Shown here: one piece after another, positions 33,914 through 44,039 of the stretch | Position numbering within the stretch: the first letter of the stretch is position 1 | How the letters are laid out: each line of letters opens with the position of its first letter | Assembly (NCBI RefSeq): GCF_002213415.1 | Contig: NZ_NJGU01000001.1 | Location: 248,001 to 312,000 of the forward strand | Origin: Herbaspirillum robiniae | Lineage (GTDB): Bacteria; Pseudomonadota; Gammaproteobacteria; Burkholderiales; Burkholderiaceae_D | Reading direction: 5' to 3' | Length of the DNA: 64,000 bases | Made by a program: the position numbers and the translations under genes | The notes under the pieces: model-generated | The model's input: only the letters and a program-made list of their open reading frames with translations | What the model was told of the DNA's origin: nothing | The model's database searches: none

Positions 33914-35099
33914 AGTGCCGAAACGGCTCAAACATCTTCACGTGCATACCAGCCAGGGGGCGGCAGGACAACTCTCGCGCGAATCCCAGTTCGTGTTCGG
34001 ATACCGGACTGAGGATTCGGCTTGCGAAATCAGCCTGACGATGCCGCTACGCGCGCAAACCTACTCCTCGAGTCTCTTGCCCGGCGTATTGCGCCAGAAT
34101 CTTCCTGAAGGCTATTTGCTGGACTGGCTCCATGCGCACTTCGGCAAGGCCATGAAGATGGACGATTTCAATCTGCTGGCGCTGGTGGGTGCCGACACGA
34201 TTGGCCGCGTCAGCGTCAATATCGATGACAATCCGTCGGTGCCGATCAAGGCCGAAGATCTGTCGGCCCTGCTTGCCTGGAAAGGCAGTGAAAGCCTGTT
34301 CGACCACCTTGCGCAAAAATACGCCGCCACCTCGGGCATTTCAGGTGTGCAACCCAAGGTGCTGGTGTCCGCCTATGGCGGAAAGGAAACCGTCGAAAAA
34401 GGCCACATGAAGGATCGCAACCTCATCATCAAGGCCAGCGGCGCAGACTATGACGGCCTGGCAGAAAACGAATACCACTGCATGAGCATGGCCAGGCTCG
34501 CCGGCATTGAGGTTCCACTGTTTTGGCTGTCCGACAACAGGGAAGTATTCGTCATCGAGCGCTTCGATATCGACGCCACAAGCGGCCGCTACCTGGGATT
34601 CGAGGACATGACGGCGCTCACCGGCAAACAGAACCGGGAGAAATACGATTCCAGCTACGAGAACATCGCCAAAGCCATCGACATTTTCGCCAGTGCAATC
34701 CACAAGACACCATCGCTGGCCACCTTCTTCCAGGCCCTGACACTCTCGGTGGCCGTACGCAACGGCGATGCGCATTTGAAGAACTTCGGCCTGCTGTATT
34801 GCACGCCACAGACGCATGACGTGCGACTCTCACCGCTTTATGACGTCGTGTGCACCACGGCGTACCTGCCGAGGGACACGCTGGCATTGAAGATGAACAA
34901 GGCCAAGTCATGGCCGACCCGCGCCGAGCTGATTGAATTCGGCAAGGCGCATTGCCAGCTGGACCGACCGCAGGAAATCATCGACCGCGTCATTGACGTC
35001 GTCAGGTCCTACTCACCGGACATTGAGCCCGGCCCCATCTGGAAACTCATGCATCCGGAGATAGTGAAAGGAGCCTCCAGCATTGGCGTTCCAGGCTGA
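33903..35099 (+). CDS. hipA: HipA-like serine/threonine kinase toxin
   Basis: This 398-aa protein has the HipA N-terminal subdomain (FNLLALVGADTIGRVSV) and a kinase core. The ATP-loop segment is SGVQPK (Lys152), the catalytic loop is GDAHLKNF (Asp289, His291, Asn294) and the metal-binding aspartate is Asp314 in LYDVV. All key residues are present, so the toxin should be active. E. coli HipA phosphorylates glutamyl-tRNA synthetase; the target here is unknown. The start at 33903 has GAGGA upstream; earlier ATGs at 33882, 33888 and 33897 are less likely. The pair separates the SDR and MFS genes of a catabolic cluster, suggesting insertion. Confidence 0.88.
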   Translation: MKAEVPKRLKHLHVHTSQGAAGQLSRESQFVFGYRTEDSACEISLTMPLRAQTYSSSLLPGVLRQNLPEGYLLDWLHAHFGKAMKMDDFNLLALVGADTIGRVSVNIDDNPSVPIKAEDLSALLAWKGSESLFDHLAQKYAATSGISGVQPKVLVSAYGGKETVEKGHMKDRNLIIKASGADYDGLAENEYHCMSMARLAGIEVPLFWLSDNREVFVIERFDIDATSGRYLGFEDMTALTGKQNREKYDSSYENIAKAIDIFASAIHKTPSLATFFQALTLSVAVRNGDAHLKNFGLLYCTPQTHDVRLSPLYDVVCTTAYLPRDTLALKMNKAKSWPTRAELIEFGKAHCQLDRPQEIIDRVIDVVRSYSPDIEPGPIWKLMHPEIVKGASSIGVPG

Positions 35100-35242
35100 C
35101 GCGGCAATGCATTGACAATAACGCCGCCGCTACTACAATGCAGGCACCGCCCGGCCGCCGCCACGTGACAACCATCAGAAAAACAAGGCTCGAGCAGGTA
35201 CGCAACACAAAAAATCCATAACGATATATTCAGGAGTGAGAC

Positions 35243-36559
35243 ATGACTTACAACGCAGGCGCCACCGCCTCGCCCGGCAGCAGCCAGGCATCATCCTTTG
35301 AAGACGCCACCTACAGCAAGGTGACCTGGCGGCTCCTGCCGCTGCTGTTCCTGTGCTACGTGGCCTCCTACCTCGACCGCGTCAACGTCGGCTTCGCCAA
35401 GCTGCAGATGCTCAATGACCTGAAGTTCAGCGAGACCATCTACGGCCTGGGCGCGGGCATCTTCTTCATCGGTTACTTCATCTTCGAAATCCCCAGCAAC
35501 ATGATCCTGCACAAGGTGGGCGCGCGCATGTGGATCGCCCGCATCATGATCACCTGGGGCATCATCTCCGGCGGCATGGCCTATGTCACCACGCCGGAAA
35601 TGTTCTATCTCATGCGCTTCCTGCTGGGCGTGGCCGAAGCCGGCTTCTTCCCCGGCGTGATCCTGTACCTGACCTACTGGTACCCGGCCGAGCGCCGCGG
35701 CAAGATCACCGCGCTGTTCATGACCGGCATCGCGCTCTCGGGCGTGGTCGGCGGCCCGCTGTCGGGCTGGATCATGCACGCCATGCCCGGCATCTGGGGC
35801 CACACCGGCTGGCAGTGGATGTTCATCCTGGAGGCGATTCCCTCGCTGATCCTGGGCGTGCTGGTCATCATGTACATGAAGGACCGCATCCGCGACGCCA
35901 CCTGGCTGTCCGAAGATGAAAAGAAACTGCTGGAGTCCAAGATCAGCCAGGAAGAAAGCCAGAAGGAACACCTGTCCCTGTCGGCCATGTTCTCCAACAG
36001 CCGCGTCTGGCTGGGCGCGCTGATCTACTTCTGCTTCGTGATGGGCCTGTATGGCGTGAGCTTCTGGCTGCCGACCATCATCAAGACCACCGGCGTGACC
36101 GATCCGCTCAACGTCGGCCTGCTGACCGCGATCCCCTACGCCTTCGCCGCCGTGGCGATGGTGCTGATCGGCCGCAGCGCCGACGCGCGCCGCGAACGCC
36201 GCTGGCACGTCGCGATCCCGGCCTTCCTGGGCTGCGTGGGCCTGCTGGCGTCCACCGTGTACGATCACAACACCGTGATGGCGATGGCGTCGCTGACCTT
36301 GGCCAGCATGGGCATCCTGACCACGCTGCCGCTGTTCTGGAGCCTGCCGACCGCCTTCCTGTCGGGCACCGCGGCCGCCGCCGGCATCGCGCTGATCAAC
36401 TCGCTGGGCAACCTGGCCGGCTTCGTCAGCCCCTTCCTGGTGGGCTGGCTGAAGGACACCACCCAGAGCACCAACGCCGGCATGTACGTGCTGGCCGTGT
36501 CGCTGGTGATCGGCGGCCTGCTGACGCTGACCCTGCCGGCCAAGCTGGTGAACAAGTAA
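35243..36559 (+). CDS. MFS transporter, anion:cation symporter type
   Basis: This 438-aa protein has 12 predicted membrane segments and the ACS-family pattern (LCYVASYLDRVNVGFAKLQM, then GYFIFEIPSNMILHKVGAR, and LTYWYPAERRGKITALFM). Members import organic acids such as tartrate, phthalate, hexuronates or pantothenate. A GGAG ribosome site is present. With the aldehyde dehydrogenase and SDR it probably formed one catabolic operon before hipBA entered. A strong terminator follows. Confidence 0.9.
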   Translation: MTYNAGATASPGSSQASSFEDATYSKVTWRLLPLLFLCYVASYLDRVNVGFAKLQMLNDLKFSETIYGLGAGIFFIGYFIFEIPSNMILHKVGARMWIARIMITWGIISGGMAYVTTPEMFYLMRFLLGVAEAGFFPGVILYLTYWYPAERRGKITALFMTGIALSGVVGGPLSGWIMHAMPGIWGHTGWQWMFILEAIPSLILGVLVIMYMKDRIRDATWLSEDEKKLLESKISQEESQKEHLSLSAMFSNSRVWLGALIYFCFVMGLYGVSFWLPTIIKTTGVTDPLNVGLLTAIPYAFAAVAMVLIGRSADARRERRWHVAIPAFLGCVGLLASTVYDHNTVMAMASLTLASMGILTTLPLFWSLPTAFLSGTAAAAGIALINSLGNLAGFVSPFLVGWLKDTTQSTNAGMYVLAVSLVIGGLLTLTLPAKLVNK

Positions 36560-36600
36560 GTCGGATGAGCAATGCGGCCGCCTGGCGGCCCTGAGGTGAA

Positions 36601-36632
36601 AACGGCGGCTTCTTCGGAGGCCGCCGTTTTTT
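36601..36632 (+). terminator. Terminator after the MFS gene
   Basis: An AACGGCGGC/GCCGCCGTT stem is followed by a run of eight T. Confidence 0.88.
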
Positions 36633-36659
36633 TTGCCTGTCTGTTCCGGCATTAACGCG

Positions 36660-36944
36660 TCAGCGCCGGGAAGCCACGGCCTGCGGCTCCAGCAGCCGGC
36701 GCATCGCCAGCCGCACCGCTTCGGCGTGCGTGGCCTGCGGATGCAGGCGTTTCTGTTCTTCGATGAGCAGGTCGACCTGGCGGCGGTCGCCGTGGCACAA
36801 CTCGGTCATGCGCGCGCTCAGTTCCAGGTAGCCCTCCGGGTCATGCAGGCGTTCGCCGGCGCGCGCGACGTGGCGCAGCCAGACGCGGTCGGCCGCATAC
36901 ACCGCCAGTACGGCAAGCGCGAGGAAAAGCAGGTAATTGAGCAT
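36660..36944 (-). CDS. Unknown small membrane-anchored protein
   Basis: This 94-aa protein begins with one membrane segment (MLNYLLFLALAVLAVYAADR). A soluble helical part follows (LHDPEGYLELSARMTELCHG, then RRQVDLLIEEQKRLHPQATH), with a basic end. I recognise no family; the type I topology with a cytosolic helix is visible. The start is uncertain: no good ribosome site precedes 36944, and an in-frame ATG at 36980 would add 12 residues. It stands alone between the MFS gene and the liv operon. Confidence 0.6.
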   Translation of the reverse strand: MLNYLLFLALAVLAVYAADRVWLRHVARAGERLHDPEGYLELSARMTELCHGDRRQVDLLIEEQKRLHPQATHAEAVRLAMRRLLEPQAVASRR

Positions 36945-37072
36945 GGCGACGCCGCACAATGGAAAGCGGGCATTGTCCATCCCCGCCCATGGCGCCGCTA
37001 TCGGCATCTTTGCGAAATACCGTGAAATATGGCGGCGAAGACCGGCGTGACGGCCGCGCCGCGAACCGGAAT

Positions 37073-37789
37073 TCAGACCGACAGCCAGTCGCGCTGCACG
37101 CCCTCATCGGCCAGCAATTGACCCGGCGTGCCGTGGAAGACGATCTCGCCACGGCCCATCACGTAGACGCGCTGCGAAATGTCCAGCGCGATGGCCTGCT
37201 TCTGCTCGATCAGCAGCACCGCGACCTGGCGTTCGCGCAGCAGCCGCAGGTAGCGCGCCACCTGCTCCACCATCTGCGGCGACAAGCCCTCGGCGGGCTC
37301 GTCGACCAGCATCAGCCGCGGATTGCCCATCAGCGCGCGCGCCAGCGACAGCATCTGCTGCTCGCCGCCGGAGAGCGATCCGGCCGCCACGCCGCGCCGC
37401 TTGTGCAGCGAGGGGAACATGGCGTACATGTCGTCCAAGCTCCAGCCGTCCTTGTTGCTCTTGCCGCTCTTGCTGCCCAGCAGCAGGTTCTGCTCCACCG
37501 TCAGCGCGGGGAATACGTCGCGGCTCTCCGGCACGTAGCCGATGCCCCGGCGGGCGATCTCGTAGGTCGGCAGGCCGAGGATGTCCTCGCCGCCGAAACG
37601 CAGCGCGCCTTCGCTCCTGACCTGGCCGATGAGCGCCTTGAGCAGCGTCGAGCGCCCGGCGCCGTTGCGGCCCAGCACGCTGACGATCTCGCCGGCGCCG
37701 ACCTGCAGGTCCACGCCCTGCAGCACATGGCTCTGGCCGTACCAGGCGTGCAATCCCGACACTTGCAGCAAGGGTTCGCGCTCAGCCAT
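37073..37789 (-). CDS. livF: Branched-chain amino acid-type ABC transporter ATPase LivF
   Basis: This 238-aa ATPase has the LivF pattern: signature LSGGEQQMLSLARAL, Walker B LMLVDEPAEGLSP, and IGYVPESRDVFPALTVEQNL. The Walker A motif is GRNGAGRST, with Arg46 in place of the usual Lys. It is the last gene of livHMGF, overlapping livG by 8 nt. The operon imports branched-chain amino acids, or related compounds such as urea, amides or aromatic acids, with a binding protein that is not encoded nearby. Confidence 0.9.
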   Translation of the reverse strand: MAEREPLLQVSGLHAWYGQSHVLQGVDLQVGAGEIVSVLGRNGAGRSTLLKALIGQVRSEGALRFGGEDILGLPTYEIARRGIGYVPESRDVFPALTVEQNLLLGSKSGKSNKDGWSLDDMYAMFPSLHKRRGVAAGSLSGGEQQMLSLARALMGNPRLMLVDEPAEGLSPQMVEQVARYLRLLRERQVAVLLIEQKQAIALDISQRVYVMGRGEIVFHGTPGQLLADEGVQRDWLSV

Positions 37790-38540
37790 CGATGCTCCGG
37801 TTCAGATAAAGACGCTGCACCTCGGGATTGGCGCGGATCCGCTCGGCGCCGTCGCAGGCGATCACGCGGCCGTTGTCCATCACCGCGATGCGGTCGGCCA
37901 GGCCGAACACGACCTGCATGTCGTGCTCCACCATCAGCAGGGTCTTGCCGTGCGTGACTTCCCGGATCAGCGCCACCATGGCCTGGGCCTCGGCCCGGTT
38001 CATGCCGGCCGTGGGTTCGTCCAGCAGGATCACCGAGGCGTCGGCGGCGATGGTCACGGCCAGCTCCAGCGCGCGCTGGTCGGCGTAGCTCAGCTCGCCG
38101 GCCGGCAAGTGCGCGCGCGCCAGCAGGCCCACCCGCTCCAACACTTCATGGGCGCGGTCGGCGGCGTCGCGCAGGCGGCCGATGCGGCGCCAGAAGGCAT
38201 AGCGGTAGCCCAGCTTCCACAGCACCGCGCAACGTACGTTCTCGAAGGCCGACAGGCGCGGGAACAGGCTGGAGATCTGGAAGCTGCGCGCCAGCCCCAG
38301 CCGGTTGATGGCCTGCGGCGTGCTGCGCGTGATGTCCTCGCCGTGCAGCAGGATGCGGCCGGCATCGGCCTGGTGGCGGCCCGACACCAGGTTGAACAGG
38401 CTGGACTTGCCGGCGCCGTTGGGGCCGATCAGCGCGCAGCGCTCGCCTTCCCGCAGCTGCAGGTCGACGCCGCAGATGATCTCGGCGCGGTCGAAGGCCT
38501 TGCGCACGCCCTGCAACTCCAGCGACAAGGCCTCGCTCAT
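37782..38540 (-). CDS. livG: Branched-chain amino acid-type ABC transporter ATPase LivG
   Basis: This 252-aa ATPase has a normal Walker A (GPNGAGKSS), a signature variant LSYADQRALELAVTI in place of LSGGQ, and Walker B VILLDEPTAGMN followed by MVEHDM. The YADQR signature is usual for LivG. The ATG overlaps the livM stop by 4 nt. It pairs with LivF to drive the LivH/LivM channel. Confidence 0.92.
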   Translation of the reverse strand: MSEALSLELQGVRKAFDRAEIICGVDLQLREGERCALIGPNGAGKSSLFNLVSGRHQADAGRILLHGEDITRSTPQAINRLGLARSFQISSLFPRLSAFENVRCAVLWKLGYRYAFWRRIGRLRDAADRAHEVLERVGLLARAHLPAGELSYADQRALELAVTIAADASVILLDEPTAGMNRAEAQAMVALIREVTHGKTLLMVEHDMQVVFGLADRIAVMDNGRVIACDGAERIRANPEVQRLYLNRSIDG

Positions 38541-39850
38541 GGCGCCCCCCGTTCCTGCAGCGCGGCCGCGCGGCGCTCGTGCTCGGCGGCTTCCATCGTC
38601 TTCCAGGCGCGGCTCCAGGCGACCGACCACGGGGCGCGCAGGCGCGCGATGGCGGCGATGCCCAACGCGGCCGACAAGGCCGCCGCGCCCCAGGCGAGCG
38701 GCGAATGCACATCGAAAGCGACCCCGAACAGCACCGCCGGCGCCATGCCTTGGCCGGCGTCGGCCAGGCTGCCCAGGCTCAGCTGGTAGGCCATCTCGGT
38801 GGCCAATACCAGGCCCGCCAGCACCGCCAGGCCGGCCGCCGCAAGCCCGGCCAGCAGGCGCGCCAGCTCGCCCTTGAAGGCATGGGCGCGCAGCACGCGC
38901 GCCAGGTTGTCGATCAGGCGCGCCAGGCCGCCCGGCACGCACATCACGATCAGGATGAAGAAGGCCCCGAGGTAGAACTGCCAGGCTTGCGTATAGGCCG
39001 ACAGCAGCGAAGCGAACAGCACCCCGACCACGCCGCCGATGATGGGGCCGTAGAAATAGGCGGCGCCGCCGATGAAAGTAAACAGCAGGATGGAGCCCGA
39101 ACGCAGCGCGCCCACATATTCGGCGCTGACGATCTCGAAATTGATCGCCGACAGCCCGCCCGAGACGCCGGCGAAAAAGGCCGACAGGATCAGCGCCAGG
39201 TAGCGCACCCGTTGCGGGTCGTAGCCGATGAAGGCGGCGCGCTCCGGGTTGTCGCGCACGGCGTTGAGGATGCGCCCCAGCGGCGTGTGCCGCAGCGCAT
39301 GGATGGCCGCCGCGCAGACCAGCAGCCAGCCCGCGATCAGGTAGTAGACCTCGATCTGGGGCCCGTAGCTGATGCCCAGCACCGGCTCGCCCACCACCCG
39401 GTTGCCCGAGATGCCGCCCTCGCCGCCGAACAGATCCGGGAACATCAGCACGCCGGCCGACACCAGTTCCACCAGCCCCAGCGTGATCATCGAGAAGGTG
39501 GTGCCGGCGCGGCGCGTGGTCAGGTAGCCGAACACCACGCCGCACAAGGCCCCGACCACGCCGCCGGCCAGCGGCACCAGGGTGATCGGGAACATCACGC
39601 TGCCGTCGCCGATGCGGTTCATCAGATGGATCGCGCCGAACGCGCCCAGCCCCGAATACACCGCATGCCCGAAGGACAGCATGCCGCCCTCGCCCAGCAG
39701 CATGTTGTAGGACAGGCAGAGCAGCACCATCGTGCCCATCTGCGACAACAGCGACAGCGCCGCGCTCTGCGGAAACACCAGCGGCGCGGCCAGCAGGGCC
39801 AGCGCAAAGCACAGCCAGGGGAGCTGGGATCGCTTCATCGTTATCGTCAT
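38537..39850 (-). CDS. livM: Branched-chain amino acid-type ABC permease LivM
   Basis: This 437-aa permease has about ten membrane segments. Typical motifs are [39 protein letters not shown], and the coupling loop [20 protein letters not shown]. The C-terminus is about 100 residues longer than the short LivM forms and has two extra membrane segments and a charged end. ATG 39850 is preceded by GGTGAGG; ATG 39838 is an alternative. It is the second gene of the operon. Confidence 0.9.
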   Translation of the reverse strand: MTITMKRSQLPWLCFALALLAAPLVFPQSAALSLLSQMGTMVLLCLSYNMLLGEGGMLSFGHAVYSGLGAFGAIHLMNRIGDGSVMFPITLVPLAGGVVGALCGVVFGYLTTRRAGTTFSMITLGLVELVSAGVLMFPDLFGGEGGISGNRVVGEPVLGISYGPQIEVYYLIAGWLLVCAAAIHALRHTPLGRILNAVRDNPERAAFIGYDPQRVRYLALILSAFFAGVSGGLSAINFEIVSAEYVGALRSGSILLFTFIGGAAYFYGPIIGGVVGVLFASLLSAYTQAWQFYLGAFFILIVMCVPGGLARLIDNLARVLRAHAFKGELARLLAGLAAAGLAVLAGLVLATEMAYQLSLGSLADAGQGMAPAVLFGVAFDVHSPLAWGAAALSAALGIAAIARLRAPWSVAWSRAWKTMEAAEHERRAAALQERGAP

Positions 39851-39855
39851 CGCCC

Positions 39856-40812
39856 TCACCCTTCCCGCTTGCCCATGAGGCCCTTGGGCCGCACGATCAG
39901 CATGCCCACCAGCAGCAGGTAAGGCAGGATGGGCGCGACCTGCGCCAGCGTCAGGCGCAGCACCGGCGCCAGCGGACCGGATGCGGGCGCGCTCACGTGC
40001 AGCGCGGCCAGCAGGCCGCCCAGCGAATAGTCGAGCGCCACCGCGAAGGTCTGCATCAGGCCGATCAGGAGGGAAATGATGAACGCCCCGGCCAGCGAAC
40101 CCAGCCCGCCGACCACCACCACCACGAAGATGATGCTGCCCACGCCGGCGGCCATCCCGGGTTCGGTGACGAAGGCATTGCCGCCGATCACGCCGGCCAG
40201 CGCGGCCAGCGCGCAGCCGCCGCCGAACACCAGCATGAACACGCGCGGCACGTTGTGGCCCAGCGCCTCGGCCATGTGCGGATGGGTCAGCGCGGCCTGG
40301 ATGGTCAGGCCGATGCGGGTATGGCGCAGCACCAGCCAGATGGCCAGCAGCATGGCCGCCGCCACCAGCAGCATGAAGCCGCGGTAGACCGGGAAGGAGG
40401 TCGAGTACAGCGTGAACAAGGTGCCCTCCAGCGACGGCGGAATGCGGTAAGGCACCGGCGAGCGCCCCCACACCAGCTGCACCGCCTCCACCACCAGATA
40501 GGACAGCCCGAAGGTAAACAGCAGCTCGGGCACATGGCCGTAGCGGTGCACGATGCGCAGGCCGTAGTGCTCCACCAGCGCGCCGGCCAGGCCGACCGCG
40601 ACGGGCGCGATGAACAGCGCCGGCCAGAAGCCCAGCACCGTGGAAATCGAATAGGCGACATAGGCGCCCAGCATGTAGAAGCTGGCGTGGGCGAAGTTGG
40701 GCACGCCCATCATGCTGTAGATCAGCGTCAGCCCGGAGGACAGCATGAACAGCAGGAAGCCGTAGCCCAGGCCGTTCAGGAAGGTGATCAGTACGAATTC
40801 CAACGGTGTCAT
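39856..40812 (-). CDS. livH: Branched-chain amino acid-type ABC permease LivH
   Basis: This 318-aa permease has about eight membrane segments, the N-terminal [36 protein letters not shown] start, and [20 protein letters not shown] near the C-terminus. It is the first gene of livHMGF. The ATG at 40812 has a weak AAGGCA site. Upstream in-frame codons lie in the divergent promoter region with selO. Confidence 0.92.
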   Translation of the reverse strand: MTPLEFVLITFLNGLGYGFLLFMLSSGLTLIYSMMGVPNFAHASFYMLGAYVAYSISTVLGFWPALFIAPVAVGLAGALVEHYGLRIVHRYGHVPELLFTFGLSYLVVEAVQLVWGRSPVPYRIPPSLEGTLFTLYSTSFPVYRGFMLLVAAAMLLAIWLVLRHTRIGLTIQAALTHPHMAEALGHNVPRVFMLVFGGGCALAALAGVIGGNAFVTEPGMAAGVGSIIFVVVVVGGLGSLAGAFIISLLIGLMQTFAVALDYSLGGLLAALHVSAPASGPLAPVLRLTLAQVAPILPYLLLVGMLIVRPKGLMGKREG

Positions 40813-41003
40813 GTGCCTTGAGGAGCTCCGGCGCCCATGCGCGGGGAGATGCGCGACGGAAGTTGCCCGGCCGAAACCGGCCGCGCTGAAAAGTAGCGCG
40901 ATCCTATGGGATTCGCGCTTCTCTGTCAAAATGACGGATTGCGCCGGAAGCCCCATGCGAACGCCCTCTTGCAACTTCCGCGCGCAGGCATCATCTGCCC
41001 GCC

Positions 41004-42497
41004 ATGACGACGACCAACGATATCACCGACGCCCCCGCCCTCCTCAGCTTCGACAACCGCTTCGCGCAGCTGCCGCCGGCCTTCTATACGCGCCTGCAGC
41101 CGACCCCGCTGCCCGCGCCCTACCTGGTCGGCTTCAGCGAGGACGCCGCCGCCGTCATCGGCCTGGATGCGGCGGCGACGCGGCATCCGGACTTCCTCGA
41201 CGTCTTCACCGGCAACCGCATCGCCGCGGGCTCGCAGCCGCTGGCGGCGGTGTATTCCGGCCACCAGTTCGGCGTCTGGGCCGGCCAGTTGGGCGACGGC
41301 CGCGCGATTTCGCTGGGCGACGTGCCGGCGGCCGACGGCGCAGGCCGTATGGAGCTGCAACTGAAGGGCTCGGGCCAGACGCCCTATTCCCGCATGGGCG
41401 ACGGCCGCGCCGTGCTGCGCTCGTCGATTCGCGAATTCCTCTGCTCGGAGGCGATGGCCGCGCTCGGCATCCCCACCACGCGCGCCCTGGCCGTGACCGG
41501 CTCCGACCAGCGCGTGCTGCGCGAGGCGGCGGAGAGCGCCGCCGTGGTCACGCGCATGGCGCCCAGCTTCATCCGCTTCGGCTCCTTCGAGCACTGGTAT
41601 TACAACCAGCGCTTCGACGAGCTGAAGATCCTGGCCGACGCGGTGCTGGAGCAGTTCTATCCGGCCCTGCTGCAGCAGGCCAACCCCTACAAGGCGCTGC
41701 TGAGCGAGGTCACCCGCCGCACCGCCGAGCTGATGGCGCAGTGGCAGGCGGTGGGTTTCATGCACGGCGTGATGAACACCGACAACATGTCCATCCTCGG
41801 CCTGACGCTGGACTACGGGCCGTTCGGCTTCATGGAGGCCTTCGACGCCCGCCACATCTGCAACCACACCGACAGCCAAGGCCGCTACTCTTACCAGATG
41901 CAGCCGCGCATCGGCCAGTGGAACTGCTTCGCGCTGGGCCAGGCCATGCTGCCGCTGGTGGGCAGCGTGGAAGACACCGAAGCCGCGCTGGCCGGCTATG
42001 AGGCCGTGTTCGAGGCAAAACAGGACCAGCTGCTGCATGCCAAACTGGGCCTGACCACATCCCGCCCCGACGACGACAAGCTGATCGACGCCATGTTTGC
42101 CATCCTGCAGAACGGCCATGTCGATTTCACGCTGTTCTTCCGCCGCCTGGGCGAGTTGCAGATCGGCAATCCGGCGTCCGACGAGCCCATCCGCGACCTC
42201 ATCATCGACCGCCCCGCCTTCGACGCCTGGGCCGCGCAATACCGCGAGCGCCTGCGCACCGAGGCCAGCGACGACGGCCAGCGCCGCCTTGCAATGCACG
42301 CGGTCAACCCCAAATACGTGCTACGCAATTATCTGGCCCAGGTCGCCATCGAGAAGGCGCAGCAGAAGGACTTCTCGGAGGTGGCGAAACTGCAGGCCAT
42401 CCTGCGCCGCCCCTTCGACGAGCAGCCCGAGCACGACAAGTACGCCGACCTGCCGCCCGGCTGGGCCAGCCATCTGGAGGTAAGCTGCTCGTCCTGA
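41004..42497 (+). CDS. selO: Protein adenylyltransferase SelO (YdiU)
   Basis: This 497-aa pseudokinase-fold enzyme has the family motifs [40 protein letters not shown] and [20 protein letters not shown]. The last holds the catalytic Asn/Asp pair. SelO transfers AMP from ATP to Ser, Thr or Tyr of target proteins and takes part in the oxidative stress response. Bacterial members have no selenocysteine; the C-terminus here ends EVSCSS, with Cys three from the end. It is followed by msrB, another redox repair gene. Confidence 0.95.
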   Translation: MTTTNDITDAPALLSFDNRFAQLPPAFYTRLQPTPLPAPYLVGFSEDAAAVIGLDAAATRHPDFLDVFTGNRIAAGSQPLAAVYSGHQFGVWAGQLGDGRAISLGDVPAADGAGRMELQLKGSGQTPYSRMGDGRAVLRSSIREFLCSEAMAALGIPTTRALAVTGSDQRVLREAAESAAVVTRMAPSFIRFGSFEHWYYNQRFDELKILADAVLEQFYPALLQQANPYKALLSEVTRRTAELMAQWQAVGFMHGVMNTDNMSILGLTLDYGPFGFMEAFDARHICNHTDSQGRYSYQMQPRIGQWNCFALGQAMLPLVGSVEDTEAALAGYEAVFEAKQDQLLHAKLGLTTSRPDDDKLIDAMFAILQNGHVDFTLFFRRLGELQIGNPASDEPIRDLIIDRPAFDAWAAQYRERLRTEASDDGQRRLAMHAVNPKYVLRNYLAQVAIEKAQQKDFSEVAKLQAILRRPFDEQPEHDKYADLPPGWASHLEVSCSS

Positions 42498-42583
42498 GCG
42501 CGACGCCGCGGCGCAAAACGCATTACACTTGCCGCCACGCAAGCTTAACCATCCCGTCAGCCAGCAGCACAAAGGAGCCCCAC

Positions 42584-42979
42584 ATGACCAAGCGCGTAGA
42601 AAAGACCGAAGCCCAATGGCGCGAGCAGCTCGATCCCCTCGAATACCAGGTCGCCCGCGAAGCCGCCACCGAGCGCGCTTTCACCGGCCGCTACTGGGAT
42701 CACCACGAAGCCGGAACCTACACCTGCGTGTGCTGCGACACGCCGCTGTTCACCTCCGACGCCAAGTTCGACTCGGGTTGCGGCTGGCCCAGTTACTTCG
42801 AACCCATCGATCCTGCCAACGTCCGTGAAAAACTGGACCGCAGTTATGGCATGATTCGCACCGAGATCATCTGCAACGTCTGCGACGCCCACCTGGGTCA
42901 CGTCTTCCCCGACGGCCCGCCGCCGACCGGACTGCGCTATTGCATCAACTCGGCTTCGCTGCGCTTCGATCCCGCGTAA
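42584..42979 (+). CDS. msrB: Peptide-methionine (R)-S-oxide reductase MsrB
   Basis: This 131-aa enzyme has zinc-site cysteines in CVCCDTPLF and [24 protein letters not shown], and the catalytic Cys in [11 protein letters not shown]. It reduces methionine-R-sulfoxide in proteins. AAAGGAG is upstream. It lies 86 nt after selO and may be co-transcribed with it as a redox-repair pair. Confidence 0.96.
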   Translation: MTKRVEKTEAQWREQLDPLEYQVAREAATERAFTGRYWDHHEAGTYTCVCCDTPLFTSDAKFDSGCGWPSYFEPIDPANVREKLDRSYGMIRTEIICNVCDAHLGHVFPDGPPPTGLRYCINSASLRFDPA

Positions 42980-43053
42980 GGATCCTGCGCCAAGCTGTTT
43001 CGATGTGTAACGGATGACTGCCGATCAACCCGATTCATGAAAAAATCCGCAAG

Positions 43054-43674
43054 ATGAAGTTTTTGTTCGATCTGTTCCCCGTCATCCTCTTTTTCGGCGT
43101 CTTCAAGTGGGCCGAAGGGCACCCCGCGACCGCGCAGGACCTGGTCATGCAATACCTGGGCGGCGCCATGTCGGCCGGGGCGGTCACCGCCGCGCAGGCG
43201 CCGATCCTGCTGTCGACCGCGGTGGCGATCGTCGCCTCGCTGGCGCAGATCGGCTGGCTGCTGCTGCGCCGTCGCAAGGTGGACGCCATGCTGTGGGTGT
43301 CGCTGGCCATCATCGTGGTCTTCGGCGGCGCCACCATCTACTTCCGCGACGACACCTTCATCAAGTGGAAGCCCACCATCCTGTACTGGGCCTTCGGCGT
43401 GGCGCTGCTGTTCTCGCAGCTGTTCATGAAGAAGAACCTGATCCGCGTGATGATGGAAAAGCAGGTCAGCCTGCCCGAACCGATCTGGCCGCGCCTGAAT
43501 CTGGCCTGGATCTTGTTCTTCGCCGTGATGGGCGTGCTCAACCTCTACATCGCCTTCAACTACCCGCTCGACACCTGGGTCAACTTCAAGATGTTCGGCA
43601 GCATGGGGCTGATGTTCGTGTTCATCATCGGCCAGAGCCTGTTCCTGTCGAAGTACATGAAAGACGCCGAATGA
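43054..43674 (+). CDS. yciB: Inner-membrane protein YciB (IspZ, septation protein A)
   Basis: This 206-aa protein has five to six membrane segments and the family pattern [40 protein letters not shown], and [20 protein letters not shown]. It acts in envelope synthesis and cell division in E. coli and Shigella. The stop overlaps the next ATG (ATGA), so the bolA-like gene is translationally coupled. Confidence 0.95.
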   Translation: MKFLFDLFPVILFFGVFKWAEGHPATAQDLVMQYLGGAMSAGAVTAAQAPILLSTAVAIVASLAQIGWLLLRRRKVDAMLWVSLAIIVVFGGATIYFRDDTFIKWKPTILYWAFGVALLFSQLFMKKNLIRVMMEKQVSLPEPIWPRLNLAWILFFAVMGVLNLYIAFNYPLDTWVNFKMFGSMGLMFVFIIGQSLFLSKYMKDAE

Positions 43675-43955
43675 GCGCGGCCGATACCCGTCCCGCGCGC
43701 ATCCGCGAGAAGCTTCTTGCAACTTTCTCGCCCTCGGAATGTCTGGTCGAAGACGAGTCCGCACTGCATGCCGGTCATGCAGGCGCGGCCTCAGGCGGAG
43801 GACACTACAGGATCCGCCTGGTTTCGGGCTTGTTCGAGGGTAAAAATCGCGTGAATCGGCATCGGCTGGTGTATGATTGCCTGTCCGACCTGATGCAGCA
43901 TGAGATACACGCGCTCGCCATCGTGGCGCTGGCCCCATCAGAGGCAAAGAACTGA
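43671..43955 (+). CDS. BolA-family protein
   Basis: This 94-aa protein has the BolA fold: [20 protein letters not shown], then [20 protein letters not shown] followed by [14 protein letters not shown] and HEIHALAI. BolA proteins bind monothiol glutaredoxins and iron-sulfur clusters or act as regulators. The start overlaps the yciB stop. The following PPIase gene is 84 nt away with its own site. Confidence 0.9.
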   Translation: MSAADTRPARIREKLLATFSPSECLVEDESALHAGHAGAASGGGHYRIRLVSGLFEGKNRVNRHRLVYDCLSDLMQHEIHALAIVALAPSEAKN

Positions 43956-44039
43956 GACCAAGAACAACGACCGACGCCATCCCTCCTGTTTTCCAATCTC
44001 CGTTTTTGATTCATTCCTTTCTTTTCTAGGATTTCAACA

